Part shown: one piece after another, positions 1 to 8,088 of the stretch
Layout: every line of letters starts with the position of its first letter
How positions within the stretch are numbered: position 1 is the stretch's first letter
Origin: a virus
Length of the DNA: 41,734 bases
Reading direction: 5' to 3' (one strand)
Virus record (IMG/VR): IMGVR_UViG_3300042465_002080
Location: 1-41,734 of that record
Program-made: the position numbers and the translations under genes
The notes under the pieces: model-generated
Told to the model about the DNA's origin: nothing
Seen by the model: only the letters and a program-made list of their open reading frames with translations
Databases searched by the model: none

Positions 1-66
1 GGAATCACCAATAAATACGATTTTTCTAAACCGCGACTTGATGACGCATTGAAAAAAAGGGGCTAA
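1..66 (+). CDS. C-terminal fragment of the HTH protein (cut by the window edge)
   Basis: The first 22 codons encode the last 21 residues, ending DDALKKRG then TAA, of the protein found complete at 37768-38166. It is a partial gene only because the linear window opens here; on the circular genome it is intact. Confidence 0.9.
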   Translation, partial: GITNKYDFSKPRLDDALKKRG

Positions 67-67
67 T

Positions 68-481
68 ATGGCAGTGATGAACGACTATAAGTGTCCGGCT
101 CACGGGTACTTTGAATCGCGTGAAGCGGTATGTCCTCATGGATGTACCGATGTACAAGTGGTTTTCTTGCAGCCTGTAGGTATGACAAGTGATCGTACCA
201 AGGGTAGCGATAAGACCCTGAAACAACTTGCACTGGACTTTAAGATGAGCGATGTGAAGTCTGTCAAACAAGGCGAAGCACAACCACCACGGTTTGCTAA
301 ACCAGATAATCCGTTTGCTCCGCGATGGGGTTCTCCGGGTGATCTTGGCGGCTTTAACTTGCGCTCTGTCGGAGGCGAAAACGTATCTGGCATTGGAGCA
401 GTGAAAGAAGGATCAAGACTTACGGGGCCGCGTGTTGGCAGTTATGTTGCTGACCATCAAAACCTAAAGATTGACAAATGA
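68..481 (+). CDS. Zn-ribbon-like protein upstream of portal
   Basis: A 137-aa protein of unknown function. Its N-terminus carries a possible zinc site: C9, H12, C22 and C26 in the pattern CPAH followed by CPHGC. A conserved-looking Gly/Pro-rich C-terminal part follows. The start ATG is preceded by AAAGGGGCTAAT, a ribosome-binding leader seen at several other genes here. The stop overlaps the portal start by 4 nt (ATGA), so it is probably translationally coupled to portal. Position between the terminase-side HTH gene and portal suggests a packaging or head-assembly accessory. That role is inference from context; zinc binding is inferred from Cys/His spacing only. Confidence 0.7.
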   Translation: MAVMNDYKCPAHGYFESREAVCPHGCTDVQVVFLQPVGMTSDRTKGSDKTLKQLALDFKMSDVKSVKQGEAQPPRFAKPDNPFAPRWGSPGDLGGFNLRSVGGENVSGIGAVKEGSRLTGPRVGSYVADHQNLKIDK

Positions 482-2121
482 GAATACCTACCGACCCATT
501 AGAACGCGAGATGTTCTACATGGACATTATGCAAAAGTGCATGGTGTCTATGGAAAGCAGACGCACAGAATCAGAAGGCTTGCGATCCTACTACCTGTTT
601 GGTGCAGGGCCAGAGGAAGCGCCAGCGCAATATAACAAAATCTTCCCGCACATAGATCAACTATCTGCGTTTATGTATGCAGCAGATTCTACACGCTTTT
701 CAATTAACATTGGGGCAAGCGAGTCTGAAGATTATCAGCGCATGGTTCCTGTTTTAACTAAGGCGCTCTACGATTATTGGTTAAATAGCAACGCAGATCA
801 AGTCTTTGGTCAAGCACTAAACTGGTCATTTTGCTACAACACCACCTTTGTGAAACCAGTTTGGCGCAATGGTATCCACCCGTACATGGTGGAACCCGCT
901 GCCATTGGCGTGTTGCGTGAAGACGTTCCGTACACGGATCGTCAAGAAGCGATGATTCAGCGCTACTACATGACCAAGAGCGAATTGTTCTCACGGCTGT
1001 GGTCGCATCCCAAGAGAGATGAATTGGTGCGCCGCATCACCTTCTCTCAGCAAGAAACGTCTGACAATGCTTCAGGTATGGATCGTGTGATTACGTCTGC
1101 AACCAATCCTACCATCTACGGAAACATTAACTTAAACCTCACTGGCGTAAACCGCTACGTGCCTATGATTGCCGAAGACACGGTGATGATGCACGAACTT
1201 TGGATTTACGATGATGAGATTGATGACTACCTATGCGTCACGATTGCTGACCCTAACGTAGTAATCTTTGACCGTGCGTCCAAGATGATGTTCTTGGAAG
1301 GAGAAGTGCCTTTCGTTCAAATTTCTCCCAATCCGCAGTACGACTACTACTGGGGGCAATCAGAAGTGCAACGCTTGATCTTCTTGCAAGACATGAGGAA
1401 TAAGCGCACCACTCAGATCATGCAATTGCTAGACAAACAGGTAGACCCACCCACGGTATTGCAAGGTTTTGGTGGTCTATTGGATGAGAAAACCTTTGCA
1501 TTGCGCCGTGCTGGTGGCCTATTGGCTAACGATATGCCCAACGGCAAGGTCGAACAGTTTGCTCCAGACATACCAAATGACATATTTCGTGAGATTGCTG
1601 AGATTGATGCCATGTTTGCGGAGGCTTCAGGTATCGTTTCCGTTCTGCAAGGCCGGGGTGAAAGTGGTGTTCGTAGTGCTGGACACGCCTCCCAACTGGC
1701 TCGACTCGGCTCTTCACGCGCTAAAAAACGCGCTTTGGTCATTGAAAGCGCCTTGGAGAAACTGGCAACCCTCTATCTGAAGATGATGATGGTATATGAC
1801 GATACCGTTTACGTTGATGAAAAGGGTAATAAGTTTATAGCCAAGCAGTTTACCGATGATTTCACAGTGAAAGTGGACGCGCACAGTAATAGTCCAATCT
1901 TCATGGAAGACCAGCGAGAGATGGCTTTCAGCCTGTATCAGGCCGGAACTATTAGCAAAGAGCGCTTGATCGAGATGATTGACCCGCCCATGAAGCAACA
2001 ACTGCTTGAAGACTTGAAAAAACAGACTCAAACTGTACAAACGCCTCAAAGCCCTGAGATTCCTCAAGGCCAAGAGCCAATCGCACCTCAACCGGGAGAG
2101 ATAGATGGCGGCCCTGCCTAA
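478..2121 (+). CDS. Portal protein (head-tail connector)
   Basis: A 547-aa protein with the size and position of a podovirus portal, which forms the dodecameric ring at the capsid vertex through which DNA is packaged and ejected. I recognise the family by the N-terminal region with a YYLFGAG segment, the central acidic/aromatic core with DPNVVIFDRASKM, the stretch around YWGQSEVQRLIFLQDMRNK typical of the portal stem/wing, and a Gln/Pro-rich disordered tail (about residues 510-547). Downstream of terL and upstream of scaffold-like and capsid genes is the standard gene order. The start overlaps the Zn-ribbon gene by 4 nt. A second identical copy lies in the terminal repeat. Confidence 0.85.
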   Translation: MRIPTDPLEREMFYMDIMQKCMVSMESRRTESEGLRSYYLFGAGPEEAPAQYNKIFPHIDQLSAFMYAADSTRFSINIGASESEDYQRMVPVLTKALYDYWLNSNADQVFGQALNWSFCYNTTFVKPVWRNGIHPYMVEPAAIGVLREDVPYTDRQEAMIQRYYMTKSELFSRLWSHPKRDELVRRITFSQQETSDNASGMDRVITSATNPTIYGNINLNLTGVNRYVPMIAEDTVMMHELWIYDDEIDDYLCVTIADPNVVIFDRASKMMFLEGEVPFVQISPNPQYDYYWGQSEVQRLIFLQDMRNKRTTQIMQLLDKQVDPPTVLQGFGGLLDEKTFALRRAGGLLANDMPNGKVEQFAPDIPNDIFREIAEIDAMFAEASGIVSVLQGRGESGVRSAGHASQLARLGSSRAKKRALVIESALEKLATLYLKMMMVYDDTVYVDEKGNKFIAKQFTDDFTVKVDAHSNSPIFMEDQREMAFSLYQAGTISKERLIEMIDPPMKQQLLEDLKKQTQTVQTPQSPEIPQGQEPIAPQPGEIDGGPA

Positions 2122-2284
2122 CCAACCAGAAGGAAACCTCCGCACCGGCGATCAGCCCCGTGCTACGGAAACATCCATCAAAGATACTGAACGAAGCATG
2201 GGAAGAATCTCTTATTCACGCCAAGCACAGCGTGGAGGGTTCCCCAAAACTTCATACGGGACACGTTACATGAGGAAATCATAA
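2105..2284 (+). CDS. Small basic protein overlapping the portal 3' end
   Basis: A 59-aa reading frame starting MAALPNQPEGN and ending GTRYMRKS. It starts 17 nt before the end of portal, behind GGGAGAG at suitable spacing. It fills a gap that otherwise has no gene and is basic in its C-terminal half (Arg/Lys, QRGGFPKTSYGTRYM). I do not recognise a family. Overlapping start, a good ribosome site and filling the gap between structural genes support a real gene; function is unknown. Confidence 0.6.
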   Translation: MAALPNQPEGNLRTGDQPRATETSIKDTERSMGRISYSRQAQRGGFPKTSYGTRYMRKS

Positions 2285-2317
2285 GTGGCGAAAATGCAGT
2301 CACGCCCTTTTTTTTGG

Positions 2318-2347
2318 TTGACACTATAGTTTGTCTCAATTGAAAAT
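2318..2347 (+). promoter_or_regulatory. Candidate sigma70-type promoter ahead of scaffold/capsid genes
   Basis: A perfect -35 hexamer TTGACA (2318-2323) is followed after 18 bp by GAAAAT (2342-2347), a 4/6 match to the -10 consensus. It lies in the roughly 90-bp gap before the 2375 gene, where a boost of capsid-gene transcription is plausible. The same bases contain TGACACTATAG, which equals the core of the SP6-phage promoter, but no phage-type RNA polymerase gene is visible, so the host-type reading is preferred. Confidence 0.4.
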
Positions 2348-2374
2348 CCGCACATCATAGGAACAGGATTACAT

Positions 2375-2794
2375 ATGGCTGTTTCAAGCAAAGAAATGAT
2401 GGATATGCTCAAGTCTGAGCAACCACAACCGACACCTCCTCCCAACGAGCAGGCCAGCCAGACTGCGCCTATGCCATCCCCAATGACCACGCCTGAGCCA
2501 CAGTCGGGCAACATGGAGCAAGCACGTTTGAACGTGATGATGGCGCTCGATATGATCCAGAACGCCTTGCAGACCTTTGGCCTTGAGTCCGAAGAGGGCA
2601 TGGCACTTCAGGATGTTGTTGGAAAGATTACGGCAAAATTCGGAGAGCGTGAGTCTGATACCCGTCAACTCATGCCAGCAGAGATCATGAATTTGATTCA
2701 AACCTTGCCGCAGGCGGGTGGTGCAACCCCTGAAGCAAGGGCAGTCGCAGCAGCACCAGCACCCGGAACTCAACAACCTCCATTACCCATTTAA
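2375..2794 (+). CDS. Pro/Gln/Met-rich head-assembly-region protein
   Basis: A 139-aa protein with a disordered Pro/Gln-rich N-terminus (about residues 14-48), a central predicted helical part (about 49-115, including MALDMIQNALQTFGLE) and an Ala/Pro-rich tail. Low complexity at both ends with a helical middle is common in scaffold or chaperone-like phage proteins. It lies between portal and the scaffold-like gene. No family recognised; head-assembly role is inferred from location. Confidence 0.65.
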   Translation: MAVSSKEMMDMLKSEQPQPTPPPNEQASQTAPMPSPMTTPEPQSGNMEQARLNVMMALDMIQNALQTFGLESEEGMALQDVVGKITAKFGERESDTRQLMPAEIMNLIQTLPQAGGATPEARAVAAAPAPGTQQPPLPI

Positions 2795-2804
2795 GGAGAA
2801 GTAA

Positions 2805-2990
2805 ATGGAACTCTTCAAACCACGTGGCAATCTGGCTCCGCGCCGACCCACAGATAACACTCAGCAGAACGGTCAAATCGTCAACACTCCGCGCTTTGCA
2901 GAGTTTGGCGGCTTAACTGCTCCAAACAAAATTGGCCCCAAGAACAAAATGACTCTTGGTAAGCCGGGTGACGGTAAAAAAGTCATCTAA
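2805..2990 (+). CDS. Small basic protein of the head module
   Basis: A 61-aa protein, strongly basic and Pro/Asn/Gly-rich, ending GKPGDGKKVI. AAGGAG lies just upstream of the ATG. It sits 10 bp after the previous stop and 22 bp before the scaffold-like gene. No recognised domain. Composition suggests an extended or disordered peptide, possibly DNA- or capsid-binding; that is inference only. Confidence 0.6.
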   Translation: MELFKPRGNLAPRRPTDNTQQNGQIVNTPRFAEFGGLTAPNKIGPKNKMTLGKPGDGKKVI

Positions 2991-3012
2991 TTGACAGAAA
3001 GGGGCTAACAAA

Positions 3013-3543
3013 ATGTCATTAGAGAATTTATCCGTAGAAGCACAACAAGAGTTGGCAATGCTTGCAAAGACTTTGGCTGAAGACCCAAAGACGCGCAGAT
3101 CATTTCTTCAACTTACTAAGCAAGTACGCCCGGATGTTCCAATCCCTGAGATTGAAATTGAAGAGCGTACTAACTCAGTCCTTCAGCAAGCCGAAGACCG
3201 TGTTAAGTCTTTAGAAGACAAACTACGGGCTAAGGAAGCGCGGGAAGAGTTAACAAAACGCCGCGATACCCTAGTCAAGAAGGGTCTTGTCGAGTCCGAA
3301 GACGAAATCAAGGAAGTCGAGAAGATCATGGTTGAAAAAGGTATTGCAAATCACGAAACCGCTGCTGAATACCATTCGTGGATGAAGCAAGCGGCAGCGC
3401 CTACACCATCGCAGTTTCCGCAGCCCGTAATGTCGAAGTTTAATACCAAGGATTTTATGAAGAATCCTGTTGGTGCGGCACGTGACGCGGCTCATGCAGC
3501 ATTAAGCGAATTTAGGAAAAATCCGAAGCCTATTGGCTTTTGA
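3013..3543 (+). CDS. Candidate scaffolding protein
   Basis: A 176-aa highly charged helical protein directly upstream of the major capsid gene, the usual position for scaffold. Residues about 50-110 are dense in Glu/Lys/Arg with heptad-like spacing (for example VLQQAEDRVKSLEDKLRAKE), consistent with a coiled coil. A Pro/Gln linker (about 130-140) precedes a basic C-terminal helix ending EFRKNPKPIGF, like the basic capsid-binding tails of podovirus scaffolds. Assignment rests on size, composition and position, not on a sequence-family match I can verify. Confidence 0.6.
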   Translation: MSLENLSVEAQQELAMLAKTLAEDPKTRRSFLQLTKQVRPDVPIPEIEIEERTNSVLQQAEDRVKSLEDKLRAKEAREELTKRRDTLVKKGLVESEDEIKEVEKIMVEKGIANHETAAEYHSWMKQAAAPTPSQFPQPVMSKFNTKDFMKNPVGAARDAAHAALSEFRKNPKPIGF

Positions 3544-3552
3544 TTTTATTGG
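3526..3552 (+). terminator. Weak hairpin before the capsid gene
   Basis: AAGCC (3526-3530) and GGCTT (3535-3539) can form a 5-bp hairpin with a TATT loop, followed by the T-rich TTGATTTTATT. It overlaps the scaffold-like stop codon. It may reduce read-through or stabilise the capsid mRNA 5' end; it is too weak to call a full terminator with confidence. Confidence 0.22.
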
Positions 3553-3581
3553 TTTAGGGGCTTTTTTCTAGGAGATTAAAA

Positions 3582-4583
3582 ATGCCTATTGGCGGAGGAA
3601 TTATACCGGCCTCTGGGAGTCAACAATACACGGAACTTACGTATGTAACGCGCCGTGCGTTTATTCCCAAGATGGTCGTGCAGATTTACAACTCTACGCC
3701 CCTCATGGCTGCACTGATCGCCAATAGTCAAACCGCTTCCGGCGGTGTGTCATCGGTGACTGTGCCTGTCCAAGGGTCACAGTTTGTTAACGCTCAGTGG
3801 TCGGATTACTCCGGCTCCTTTGCACAGCCTAGCGTACAGCAGGGCGCTTACAACGCGGAATTCAACCTGAAACTTCTAGTTTCTCCGGTTCCTTTCCTCG
3901 GCATGGAAGGCGCAGTGCAGCAAGATTACGCCATCATCCCGTTGATCGAAGCACGTATGAACGATGCGACCAACGTAATGATGGACGCAATGGCTACCTC
4001 GCTCTACACAAATACGTCTGACACTCAGCAGTTTACGGGCTTGCCTATCGCTGTTGACTCATCGGGTACATACGGCAATATCAGCCGTAGCCAGTATTCG
4101 TGGTGGGCTTCTAAGGAATACGCTGCTGGTTCGGTTAACCCGACCCGTCAGAACGTACTCCAGTACATCTCCGGTACCGTTAAGAACTGCGCTGAAGTAC
4201 CTACTTTCGGCGTTTGCGGCTTTGGTACTTGGACGCTTCTGGCTCAAGACTACGTAGGCCAAGAACAGTACATGATTACTCCGGGTTCCGGATTTGATGC
4301 TGATGCCAATGGCCCACAGGCTGCGTTCCGCGCCCTGATGGTTGCTGGCGTTCCTATCTATCCTGATCCGTACTGCCCAGAAGGTACTCTGTACCTATTG
4401 AACACAAACTATCTGTCCATGTACATCCATGAGCAGGCTTCGTTTGCGTTCACTGGCTTTGAATCGACTCTGCCAAACTTCCAGATTGGTTACGTTGGCG
4501 CGGTTCTGATGATTGCCGAAATGGTAAGCACCAAGCCTAAGTCGATGACCAAAGTGACTGGCTACAACTCTTTGACACTGTAA
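3582..4583 (+). CDS. Major capsid protein
   Basis: A 333-aa protein with the length, position and character of an HK97-fold podovirus capsid subunit. It has an N-terminal arm of about 60 residues, a Trp/Tyr-rich region (QWSDYSG), a loop with GLPIAVDSSGTYGNISRSQ, and a C-terminal segment around STKPKSMTKVTG. It is preceded by CTAGGAGATTAAAA and followed by two decoration-like genes. It forms the icosahedral shell around DNA packaged through the portal. The fold is inferred from family resemblance and context. The first 53 bp recur at the end of the window. Confidence 0.82.
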   Translation: MPIGGGIIPASGSQQYTELTYVTRRAFIPKMVVQIYNSTPLMAALIANSQTASGGVSSVTVPVQGSQFVNAQWSDYSGSFAQPSVQQGAYNAEFNLKLLVSPVPFLGMEGAVQQDYAIIPLIEARMNDATNVMMDAMATSLYTNTSDTQQFTGLPIAVDSSGTYGNISRSQYSWWASKEYAAGSVNPTRQNVLQYISGTVKNCAEVPTFGVCGFGTWTLLAQDYVGQEQYMITPGSGFDADANGPQAAFRALMVAGVPIYPDPYCPEGTLYLLNTNYLSMYIHEQASFAFTGFESTLPNFQIGYVGAVLMIAEMVSTKPKSMTKVTGYNSLTL

Positions 4584-4597
4584 AGGAGAAATAGATC

Positions 4598-4936
4598 ATG
4601 TCACTCGCACTAAATAAAATCCTCTTAGCAAGCGCTAATGCAAACAGCACGGCTGCGTACTTTGTTGCAGGTTCTACTGGCCTGACTTCAGGTGCTTCTT
4701 CTGTGCTTGACGCTGGTTCTTATGTTTTCTATCCCGTAGCAAACGTTGCTGTTCAGGTGAATAACTCATCTGCCGGTACAGGTTTTGCTACCGTTTTAGC
4801 AAACAATACTGGTGGCTTTATGATTGCAGATGGCACCAACGTGCGGATTACCAACTTGGGCAACCAGTTGGCAACTTCTACGTATGTTGTTGTCGGCAGC
4901 GAACAAGCGGCTCCCGAAACCTTCGGTAACGTTTAA
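4598..4936 (+). CDS. Head decoration-like small protein
   Basis: A 112-aa Ala/Ser/Thr/Val/Asn-rich, predicted all-beta protein directly downstream of the capsid gene and preceded by AAAGGAG. Lack of charged residues and alternating small polar/hydrophobic residues suit a secreted-like beta-barrel or capsid-surface protein. Position right after the capsid gene is typical of decoration proteins or head fibres. Family not recognised; function inferred from context. Confidence 0.6.
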   Translation: MSLALNKILLASANANSTAAYFVAGSTGLTSGASSVLDAGSYVFYPVANVAVQVNNSSAGTGFATVLANNTGGFMIADGTNVRITNLGNQLATSTYVVVGSEQAAPETFGNV

Positions 4937-4945
4937 GGAGGCATC

Positions 4946-5347
4946 ATGGACGCAAATGCCGTAGGCCGTGAATATCCAGATGGTTTTGGATATAAGCGCC
5001 TTGGTTTCTTGCAAGGCCAATCAATTGGCACTGCTGGAGACACTGTAATTTCCGTTCAGGAAGGCAATAAGTACATTGTGCGTCAAGTTACTTTGAGCAA
5101 TTTTAGCGCTGCTGCTACTGGTGCTGACGTTGGGGTTCATACCTCAACGGCGGCAACTGGTACCGATGTTGCTGATACTCAAACATTAACTGGCGCGTCC
5201 AGCACGGCATCGTATGTAAATCTTACGTTGTCTTCTGCTGCAAACGCCAATGTGTTTACTGCACCTGCCTTGTATTTCAACGTAAACGTTGCGGCTACAG
5301 GTATTACCTGTGACGTAGCGATCTATGGAGATATTGTCACGTTATGA
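4946..5347 (+). CDS. Beta-rich virion-like protein downstream of capsid
   Basis: A 133-aa protein with an N-terminal charged segment (GREYPDGFGYKRLGFLQG) and then a Thr/Ala/Ser-rich beta-type region with repeated AATG/TAATG-like turns. A TAAGGAGG ribosome site precedes its ATG, and its stop overlaps the next start. It resembles its left neighbour in composition, so both may be capsid-surface proteins. No family recognised. Confidence 0.6.
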   Translation: MDANAVGREYPDGFGYKRLGFLQGQSIGTAGDTVISVQEGNKYIVRQVTLSNFSAAATGADVGVHTSTAATGTDVADTQTLTGASSTASYVNLTLSSAANANVFTAPALYFNVNVAATGITCDVAIYGDIVTL

Positions 5348-5697
5348 GCAATAGTGTGTTTGTCACCAATAGAGGCGTTCCGTTTGTTGGTCGCTATGAA
5401 AACGTGGAATACACGTTTGAAAACGGCAAAGAAGTGGAACTGTCACTAGATGCTGCCAAACACATTCTTGGTTACGGCGATGATAATAAAGAGCCATATT
5501 TTGTAAGGCTTGGTTGGATGAAGATGAATACTGATCTGCCCCGCGCTGTAGAGCGTATGCAGACCGTTTCATTTTCATCTGAGCCTGCAAAAAAAGTCCA
5601 CTTGTCAGCCCCGGTGGTGGAACGAGTAGCCGCACCAATGCCCAAAGTCCAAAAGGCTGAGAGCAGAGGTGTGGCAAAAGTCCAGCAGTTACAGTAA
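5344..5697 (+). CDS. Small head-tail-region protein
   Basis: A 117-aa protein with an ordered first half (about residues 1-70, containing VPFVGRYENVEYTFENGKEV and LDAAKHILGYG) and a Val/Ala/Pro/Lys-rich, probably disordered second half. The start overlaps the preceding stop by 4 nt (ATGA). It lies between decoration-like genes and the adaptor, where head-completion proteins usually occur. No family recognised. Confidence 0.6.
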   Translation: MSNSVFVTNRGVPFVGRYENVEYTFENGKEVELSLDAAKHILGYGDDNKEPYFVRLGWMKMNTDLPRAVERMQTVSFSSEPAKKVHLSAPVVERVAAPMPKVQKAESRGVAKVQQLQ

Positions 5698-5706
5698 TGG
5701 TAAAAG

Positions 5707-6345
5707 ATGCCTACTCTAAACGAATACATCACCGAAACGCGGCGATTGCTGCATGACGTTAATGGTAATTTCTGGACTGACCAAGAACTAACAGATTACA
5801 TTAACGATGCTAGAGGCCACACGGTACAAGATTCCGGGTGCCGCCGAATCCTGCAAACTTACACGCTGACTGTAGGCGATGAGACTATCGACTACTCTGA
5901 CCTGACGCAGGGCAACAATACAATTGATATTCTTAATATCAACCTTTATTGGGGTGATAGTCGCTGGCCTATGTACTACATGGCTTGGACGGATTTCAAT
6001 GCTCAATTGCGTTTCTGGCAAAACTACAACGGAAGGCCAATTGGCTTTTCGATATATGGGGCTAAAACTATCTACATAGGGCCAAAACCGGATCAAGCCT
6101 ATGAAATCGAATTGGATACTGTCGTTCTTCCATCGGCTCTTGTCACTGGGTCGCAGCCCGACACAGACATCCCAAGTCCGTACTACGAAGCAGTCGCGTA
6201 CTACGCAGCAAGCAAAGCCAAGTATCAAGAACAAAGTTACGGCGAATCGGAAATCTTCAAGCAAGAATACACGAAGCAAATCCTCGGTGCGTTGAATAGC
6301 ACCTTTACCCGCCGCCTACCGTCTGTTTATCAGTCGGGGTACTAA
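5707..6345 (+). CDS. Head-tail adaptor (gp6-like) protein
   Basis: A 212-aa protein that fits the head-tail adaptor family docking on the portal. The N-terminal helical motif with LHDVNGNFWTDQELTDYIND is characteristic of these adaptors, as is the C-terminal helical part with YYEAVAYYAASKAK followed by SEIFKQEY. A central beta region (about 70-140) contains Trp/Tyr-rich strands. It is directly followed by the nozzle-like gene, with the next ATG right after its stop. It would form the ring joining portal to the short tail. Recognition is from motif pattern and order. Confidence 0.72.
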   Translation: MPTLNEYITETRRLLHDVNGNFWTDQELTDYINDARGHTVQDSGCRRILQTYTLTVGDETIDYSDLTQGNNTIDILNINLYWGDSRWPMYYMAWTDFNAQLRFWQNYNGRPIGFSIYGAKTIYIGPKPDQAYEIELDTVVLPSALVTGSQPDTDIPSPYYEAVAYYAASKAKYQEQSYGESEIFKQEYTKQILGALNSTFTRRLPSVYQSGY

Positions 6346-8088
6346 ATGGCTGCGGTAGAGCAAAAAAAGTCTTATTTCGTAAGCAAGGACTTTAAGGGCG
6401 TAAACGTCAAGAATAACCGCACCGCTATCGGTGAGGGTGAGTTTGCTTGGCTAGAAAACACCCAACCAATCGGCTACGGCAATATTAAGATTGTAAACGC
6501 TCCAAATACGCTGGCTAATATTGCTTTTGCTAACACGGTCAGTTACATGGCCTCGGCAAATATCAATAATACCGAATTTATGTTTGCGTTTCAGGAAGAT
6601 GGACGCGCTCAATACGTCAACGTTGAGACTAATACGCTTGCCAATCTTGCCCCTGCAAACACCTTTTCCAATGCCAATATGCAAATTGTGCAGTGGAAAA
6701 ATGACCGAATCCTAATTATTGATCCAGCCAAAGGCTATAAAACTTGGGACGGAACAAATTTAGTTAGTATTGGTTCAATTGGTACGGTTACTGTAAACAA
6801 TGGTGGTAGCAATTACTCAGCCCCAACGGTTACTTTTGGAACGCCCGGAGAAACGGGTGGGGTAACGGCTACCGGAGAGGTGGTGTTAGTCGGAAATGCA
6901 GTTTCTCAAATCGTCATTACAGAAGCGGGTAGTGGGTACACATCTGCACCTACAGTCACGATCACCGATCCTACTGGCTCAAACGCTAATGTCACTTGCA
7001 CTCTTTTTAGTCAAAATGGCACTGGTATTGCCACTTTCAGTGGTCGTACTTGGATTGCTGATGGTCGCACGGTTTACTACAGTGCTGCTGACACTTACAA
7101 TGACTTTATATCGGTATCTAGCGGATTCATTACGCTAACCGATTCAACGCTAAGAACAGACATAGCGGCAATTATTGCTGCTAACAACTTTTTGTACATT
7201 TTTGGGGAAGACTCAATAAACGTCTTTTCCGATGTGCGGGTCAATAGCACCACTGGCGAGACAATCTTTACCAATACCAACGTCAGCGCTTCCATTGGTT
7301 CTGGCTTCAAATACGCCATTTTCCCGTATTTTCGATCCATGCTGTTTATGAACCGCTATGGTATCTACGCTCTGGTCGGCGCTACAACGTCAAAGATCAG
7401 CGATGACATTGACGGGATATTTCCAGACGTAGACTTTACCAAGCCGATCACTGCCGGACAGGTGTTGCTTAACAACATTTTGTGCGCTGCGTGGACGTTT
7501 ACTTACAATGAACCTACAAATGGAACCACCACGCCGCGTGAGATTCAAGCCGTGTTCTTTGACCGTAAGTGGTTCTTTACTAGCCAAGGCGATACGGTTA
7601 CCCGCACGGCTTCGGCAGTCATATCAGGCAACATCATCATGTATGGCACTACGGGCCAGAACTTGATTAAGTTTTACCAAAACTCAACCAGCGGTATTAG
7701 TTGGGAAGTGGTTTCAGCCTTGTGGCCTATGGGCGATCCAATCAGGGACAAACAGGCTTTGAAAGTCGGTATTGAGGCTACCCTTGGCACTGGTTTTGCA
7801 GACTTCACAGCCTTTATTGATTCTGAAAACCAACAGTCACCAGCCATAACATTTGCTAACTCTATTGATTGGATCAATAACTCTAGCCAAGTGGTTCAGT
7901 GGACTAATTCTAGTGGCACCCCAATTGGTTGGACTTCTTCTACCGTTACTGGTGGAACAGACTATTATTTGTACAAATCTGACGCTAAGATGTATGGCAA
8001 ATACCTTGGCATTACACTAACTGGTGCAACGACTCCGTTCACCATTAACGGCTTCCAGATGGAGCATGAATTGAGAGCGAGGTTCTAA
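6346..8088 (+). CDS. Tail nozzle / DNA-stabilisation protein (P22 gp10-like)
   Basis: A 580-aa mostly beta protein that probably forms the short-tail tube or nozzle. The opening FKGVNVKNNRTAI and the succession of beta strands with SGRTWIADGRTVYYS and FFDRKWFF are typical of the beta-propeller packaged-DNA-stabilisation family. About residues 145-215 look like an inserted small beta domain with two related halves, GGSNYSAPTVTFGTPG and GSGYTSAPTVTITDPTG, a motif common in surface-exposed phage domains. It directly abuts the adaptor gene upstream and a fibre gene downstream. Confidence 0.65.
   Translation: MAAVEQKKSYFVSKDFKGVNVKNNRTAIGEGEFAWLENTQPIGYGNIKIVNAPNTLANIAFANTVSYMASANINNTEFMFAFQEDGRAQYVNVETNTLANLAPANTFSNANMQIVQWKNDRILIIDPAKGYKTWDGTNLVSIGSIGTVTVNNGGSNYSAPTVTFGTPGETGGVTATGEVVLVGNAVSQIVITEAGSGYTSAPTVTITDPTGSNANVTCTLFSQNGTGIATFSGRTWIADGRTVYYSAADTYNDFISVSSGFITLTDSTLRTDIAAIIAANNFLYIFGEDSINVFSDVRVNSTTGETIFTNTNVSASIGSGFKYAIFPYFRSMLFMNRYGIYALVGATTSKISDDIDGIFPDVDFTKPITAGQVLLNNILCAAWTFTYNEPTNGTTTPREIQAVFFDRKWFFTSQGDTVTRTASAVISGNIIMYGTTGQNLIKFYQNSTSGISWEVVSALWPMGDPIRDKQALKVGIEATLGTGFADFTAFIDSENQQSPAITFANSIDWINNSSQVVQWTNSSGTPIGWTSSTVTGGTDYYLYKSDAKMYGKYLGITLTGATTPFTINGFQMEHELRARF

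Larger units (their letters stand above)
1..3634. repeat. Left copy of a 3,634-bp terminal direct repeat
   Basis: These bases recur as 38101-41734; every line I compared is identical, including both ends. The repeat starts inside the C-terminal part of the HTH gene and stops 53 bp into the major capsid gene. The unique circle is therefore 38,100 bp. Ends inside genes suggest a permuted headful molecule or a circular assembly read past its join, rather than an evolved fixed terminal repeat. The sequence alone cannot separate these. Confidence 0.95.

Noticed and set aside
1714-2145. 143-codon - frame opposite portal
   Set aside because: Antisense shadow of portal with no ribosome site and no family character; the same holds for its repeat copy.
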